Of a DNA stretch of 25,298 nt, positions 23,036-25,298 are shown in pieces. Origin of the DNA: Comamonadaceae bacterium (GTDB taxonomy: Bacteria; Pseudomonadota; Gammaproteobacteria; Burkholderiales; Burkholderiaceae_C); assembly GCA_947458415.1 (NCBI GenBank), contig CANGZG010000007.1, positions 1-25,298 on the forward strand, read 5' to 3'. The notes under the pieces are model-generated. The model worked only from the letters and a program-made list of their open reading frames with translations. It was not told the DNA's origin and made no database searches. Within the stretch, counting starts at the first letter, position 1; each line of letters begins with the position of its first letter. Position numbers and translations under genes: made by a program.

Positions 23036-23584
23036 ATGCGCATTCGATCTTGGTGGGTGGCGATGACCGGTGCTTGTCTGTCTTGCACCGTTTGGGCTGC
23101 GGCTGAATTTCAGCAGATCGAGTACACCCCGCCTGAAATCGATTACGACGTCATCAGCCGCCTGTGGGGCTTTGTCAAGCGCAGCACGCACGCGCCCATG
23201 GACTTACCGCCGCCCAGGTTGGTGTTGGATTGGCATGTGCCACCCTTTGCGCGCATGGGTTTTCAATACCCGACAGAAAAATTTCCCGAGTACCCGATGC
23301 AAATCAGCATTGCGCCGCGCACCATCGAGCAGTACAGCAAAGAAATGGTGACATGGGGCGTGGGCCACGAGTTGGTGCATTACGCGTTCATCCTGCGTGA
23401 AAACCAATGGCGTCGTGGGCAAGCGACCTTTCAGGACCAACTCAAACACCACTGCAACCCGGAGTTCAAAGACCTGACCCGCGCCATCGCCGATGAAATT
23501 TGGAAGATTTACCACAGCGATACCCAGCGCGCGGCCATGTACGACGAGGTGGAGAAAAGCTGTTTCAACGAACCCAATCAGTGA
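23036..23584 (+). CDS. Secreted HExxH protein of unknown family (paralogue B), putative zinc metallopeptidase
   Basis: The second copy of the family seen at 9718. From ATG 23036 (preceded by GGGGGTG at 23024-23030) the product has 182 residues: signal peptide MRIRSWWVAMTG...VWAAA, then a mature domain with H111-E112-L-V-H115 in GVGHELVHYAFILREN, QLKHHC (H138, H139, C140), EF, and the C-terminal SCFNEPNQ. The HExxH residues fall at the same numbers as in paralogue A. The frame is open upstream to ATG 22955, but those residues look unlike a signal peptide. Function is unknown; zinc binding and proteolysis are inferred from the motif. It points tail to tail at the ankyrin gene. Confidence 0.82.
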   Translation: MRIRSWWVAMTGACLSCTVWAAAEFQQIEYTPPEIDYDVISRLWGFVKRSTHAPMDLPPPRLVLDWHVPPFARMGFQYPTEKFPEYPMQISIAPRTIEQYSKEMVTWGVGHELVHYAFILRENQWRRGQATFQDQLKHHCNPEFKDLTRAIADEIWKIYHSDTQRAAMYDEVEKSCFNEPNQ

Positions 23585-23587
23585 GTT

Positions 23588-23606
23588 CGGCTGCCTGGTT
23601 CAGCCG
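23588..23606. terminator. Weak hairpin between convergent genes
   Basis: CGGCTG (23588-23593) and CAGCCG (23601-23606) form a six-base-pair stem with a seven-base loop in the 23-base gap between two convergent genes. Neither strand has a T run after it, so termination is only a possibility. Confidence 0.28.
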
Positions 23607-23607
23607 T

Positions 23608-24261
23608 TCATTCCAACCAAGCCACGATCTGTGAATGGCCGCCTGCTTTGGCCATGTCCAGCGCCGTCAAGCCGCGCTCGTCTTTGAGGTTTTTGTTGGC
23701 ACCCTTGGCCAGCAACAAACGCACCGCCTCGCCATGGCCTTGACCGGCTGCCCACATCAGAGGCGTCAAACCATCGATGTAGGCCGCATCCACCAAAGCG
23801 CCAGCGCTCAGCAGCAGATTCACCACCTTGTCATGGCCCATGCCCGCCGCATACACCAAGGCAGATTTGTGCAGACGGTCTTCTTCCTCGAGCTTGGCAC
23901 CTCTGGCGATCAGCAGGGCCACCATGTCGGTGTTGCCTGAATAAGCCGCCGCGATCAGCGGGGTGACTTTTTCGAGCGATGGCAGGTTCACATCGGCACC
24001 GGCATCCAACATCATCTTGAAGATGTCCATTTGGTTTTTTTCAATCGACATGAACAGCGCGGTTTTGCCCTGGCGGTTGCGGGAATTGGGCAAGGCGCCA
24101 CGATCGAGGCTTTTCTTCACGCCCTCGACGTCGCTTTGGCGGGCCGCAACCAGCAGTTGTGCATTGAGTGTGAAGGTGGCGTCGTTTTGCGCCCATGCCA
24201 CGGGGCCCCAGGCCGCCAGCAAAGCGAACCCAATAGTAAACAGTCTGGTGTAGTTACTCAT
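23608..24261 (-). CDS. Periplasmic ankyrin-repeat protein
   Basis: A 217-residue exported protein. ATG 24261 gives a signal peptide (MSNYTRLFTIGFALLAAWG...AWA-QND) and is preceded by AAGGA about ten bases upstream; reading further upstream adds sequence unlike a signal peptide. The mature protein is almost entirely ankyrin repeats of about 33 residues, roughly 32-63, 64-96, 97-129, 131-162, 163-195 and a shorter capping repeat to 217 (for example GLTPLMWAAGQGHGEAVRLLLAKGA). Ankyrin arrays bind protein partners. The gene is divergent from the PQQ-dependent dehydrogenase gene, so a chaperone or partner role for that enzyme is possible but not shown. Confidence 0.88.
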   Translation of the reverse strand: MSNYTRLFTIGFALLAAWGPVAWAQNDATFTLNAQLLVAARQSDVEGVKKSLDRGALPNSRNRQGKTALFMSIEKNQMDIFKMMLDAGADVNLPSLEKVTPLIAAAYSGNTDMVALLIARGAKLEEEDRLHKSALVYAAGMGHDKVVNLLLSAGALVDAAYIDGLTPLMWAAGQGHGEAVRLLLAKGANKNLKDERGLTALDMAKAGGHSQIVAWLE

Positions 24262-24541
24262 ATGAATCAATGTCCTTACGCGGTCAAACTGCATGGCATA
24301 GGCTGTCAAGGTCTTAAGGGTTTTCCCTTTTCGGGTATTGCAGCCTAGTGCAATTTTGCAGTGCATGGTTAAGATGGGTCTATGGGAATTTTTCCTTGCA
24401 GTTAATTCGTGTTTCTCACAGCACAAGGTTAGCGCAAGTTAAAAACCCAGACTTCTGGACAAGGATTGTGAGCTAAATCTCGGTTTGTATCTCAATCCCA
24501 TCTGGTTTATCAAACATGGCCGCAAGGCTGAAGGAGCACAA
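24262..24541. other. Divergent intergenic region between the ankyrin and PQQ-dehydrogenase genes
   Basis: This 280-base region should carry promoters for both flanking genes. It holds the dyad described at 24337-24354, a short AAGGG-TTTT-CCCTT inverted repeat at 24316-24329, AGTGCA twice (24347 and 24360), and a good ribosome binding site AAGGAG at 24531-24536. I could not pair a convincing -35 and -10 box on either strand; TGGACA at 24456-24461 has no -10 partner at the right distance. It has no credible open reading frame and is more A/T-rich than the genes around it. Confidence 0.6.
24337..24354. promoter_or_regulatory. Candidate operator, ATTGCA-N6-TGCAAT dyad
   Basis: ATTGCA (24337-24342) and TGCAAT (24349-24354) are exact reverse complements separated by six bases, the geometry of a site for a dimeric helix-turn-helix regulator. 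It lies 76 bases before the ankyrin start and 187 bases before the dehydrogenase start. The regulator is unknown. Confidence 0.35.
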
Positions 24542-25298
24542 ATGCACACATACGGAAAGAAAATTTCCCAAACCATCGCCTGCTTGGCAGTCGGTGTTTT
24601 GTCAGCCGGGTTCGCCCAGGCCGATGTCAGTCAGTCACAGTTGAGTGCTGCTGACAAGGACGGCAGCAATTTCTTGCATACCAATGCAAATTATGCAAAC
24701 ACGCGTTACTACCCTGCCAAGCAAATTGACACCAACAACGTCAGCAAATTGCGTCCAGCATTCACCTTCCAGACCGAAGTCTTGGAGTCCATGCAGACAG
24801 CCCCGATCGTTGTCGATGGCACCATGTACATCACCACGTCTTACAACCACGTGTACGCGATCGACCCCGTCACTGGCAAGCAAAAGTGGCACTACAAGCA
24901 CAAGATGGGTCCCGTCACCACCTACTGCTGCGGTCCTAACAACCGCGGTGTGGCCATCATGGGCGACCGTGTGTTCATGGGCACCTTGGACGCCAAACTC
25001 GTGGCGCTTGACATCAAAACTGGCAAGCTGGTTTGGGACACCCAAATCGCTGACCCAGAATTGGGTTACTCAGAAACCATGGCACCGGTGGCCGTCAACG
25101 GCCGCGTGCTGATCGGCACCAACGGCGGCGAATACGGCATCCGCGGTTTCGTCAAATCGTTTGACGCCAAAGACGGCAAATTGCAATGGACATTCCACAC
25201 CATCCCTGAAAAAGGTCATGAAGGCGTGTGGGCGGTGAAAGATTCCACCGGCCGCAACATGTTGCGTGACATTCCTGCTGAAAAAGCCCAATTGGCCA
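24542..25298 (+). CDS. PQQ-dependent methanol/ethanol-type dehydrogenase (XoxF-like), N-terminal part
   Basis: The frame runs from ATG 24542 (AAGGAG at 24531-24536) to the window end without a stop: 252 residues of what should be about 600. A signal peptide (MHTYGKKISQTIACLAV...GFAQA-D) sends it to the periplasm. The beta-propeller start is clear, with repeated W-docking motifs (GKQKWHYK, GKLVWDTQ, GKLQWTFH). The vicinal disulfide pair is C129-C130 in TYCCGPNNRG, and E197 in GGEYGIRG is the expected metal ligand. These enzymes oxidise methanol or other alcohols and pass electrons to a cytochrome c. The residue separating lanthanide from calcium enzymes lies beyond the window. Confidence 0.9.
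   Translation, partial: MHTYGKKISQTIACLAVGVLSAGFAQADVSQSQLSAADKDGSNFLHTNANYANTRYYPAKQIDTNNVSKLRPAFTFQTEVLESMQTAPIVVDGTMYITTSYNHVYAIDPVTGKQKWHYKHKMGPVTTYCCGPNNRGVAIMGDRVFMGTLDAKLVALDIKTGKLVWDTQIADPELGYSETMAPVAVNGRVLIGTNGGEYGIRGFVKSFDAKDGKLQWTFHTIPEKGHEGVWAVKDSTGRNMLRDIPAEKAQLA

Noticed and set aside
21653..23191. A 512-codon open frame on the minus strand opposite the MFS gene and the start of HExxH gene B.
   Set aside because: Its translation is a low-complexity mix of His, Gln, Arg and Gly with no recognisable motif. It is the mirror of two well-supported plus-strand genes and overlaps a terminator hairpin.
1..25298. CRISPR arrays, insertion sequences and rRNA genes.
   Set aside because: No regularly spaced repeats, transposase motifs or rRNA sequence were found on reading through the window.

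Overview
The window looks like a chromosome segment of a freshwater-type betaproteobacterium of the Burkholderiales, probably family Comamonadaceae (Limnohabitans-like). This rests on gene order and protein sequence: hisI-hisE-HIT-tatABC, petABC-sspA-sspB and secA-argJ-DUF815-nudix/zapD-coaE-pilC-pilB are blocks typical of that group. Leucine is very often written TTG in every gene, and GC content looks moderate, so there is no obvious compositional island. I saw no insertion sequence, prophage gene, CRISPR array or rRNA.

Bases 1-5376 are a tightly packed plus-strand run: the end of hisI, hisE, a HIT-family hydrolase, tatA, tatB, tatC, a membrane-anchored HtrA/DegS-like protease, a NIF3-family protein and pdxA, with gaps of at most a few dozen bases and several overlaps. 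Bases 5505-9432 hold the cytochrome bc1 operon petA-petB-petC, closed by a clear terminator, then the regulators sspA and sspB. A tRNA-Thr(UGU) with its own promoter and terminator follows.

Bases 9718-16038 hold a small secreted HExxH protein, a minus-strand DciA/DUF721 gene, then the plus-strand run secA, argJ, a DUF815 ATPase and a nudix hydrolase. The nudix gene overlaps zapD tail to tail. zapD, coaE, pilC and pilB (15990-19757) form a minus-strand run in which the prepilin peptidase gene usually found between pilC and coaE is absent and PilB lacks its usual N-terminal domain.

Bases 19899-25298 are more accessory: a small two-cysteine secreted protein, a DHRS6-like short-chain dehydrogenase, an IbpA-like heat-shock protein with a sigma-32-type promoter and a ROSE-like RNA thermometer in its leader, an MFS exporter, a second copy of the secreted HExxH protein, a periplasmic ankyrin protein, and divergently the start of a PQQ-dependent alcohol dehydrogenase cut by the window end.

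The most unfamiliar item is the pair of secreted HExxH paralogues (9718-10263 and 23036-23584). They share about half their residues over the C-terminal half, including an uncharacterised pattern VGHExxHYAF...QLKHHC...EF and a C-terminal cysteine, and I do not recognise them as a named family. All alignments and counts were made by eye.
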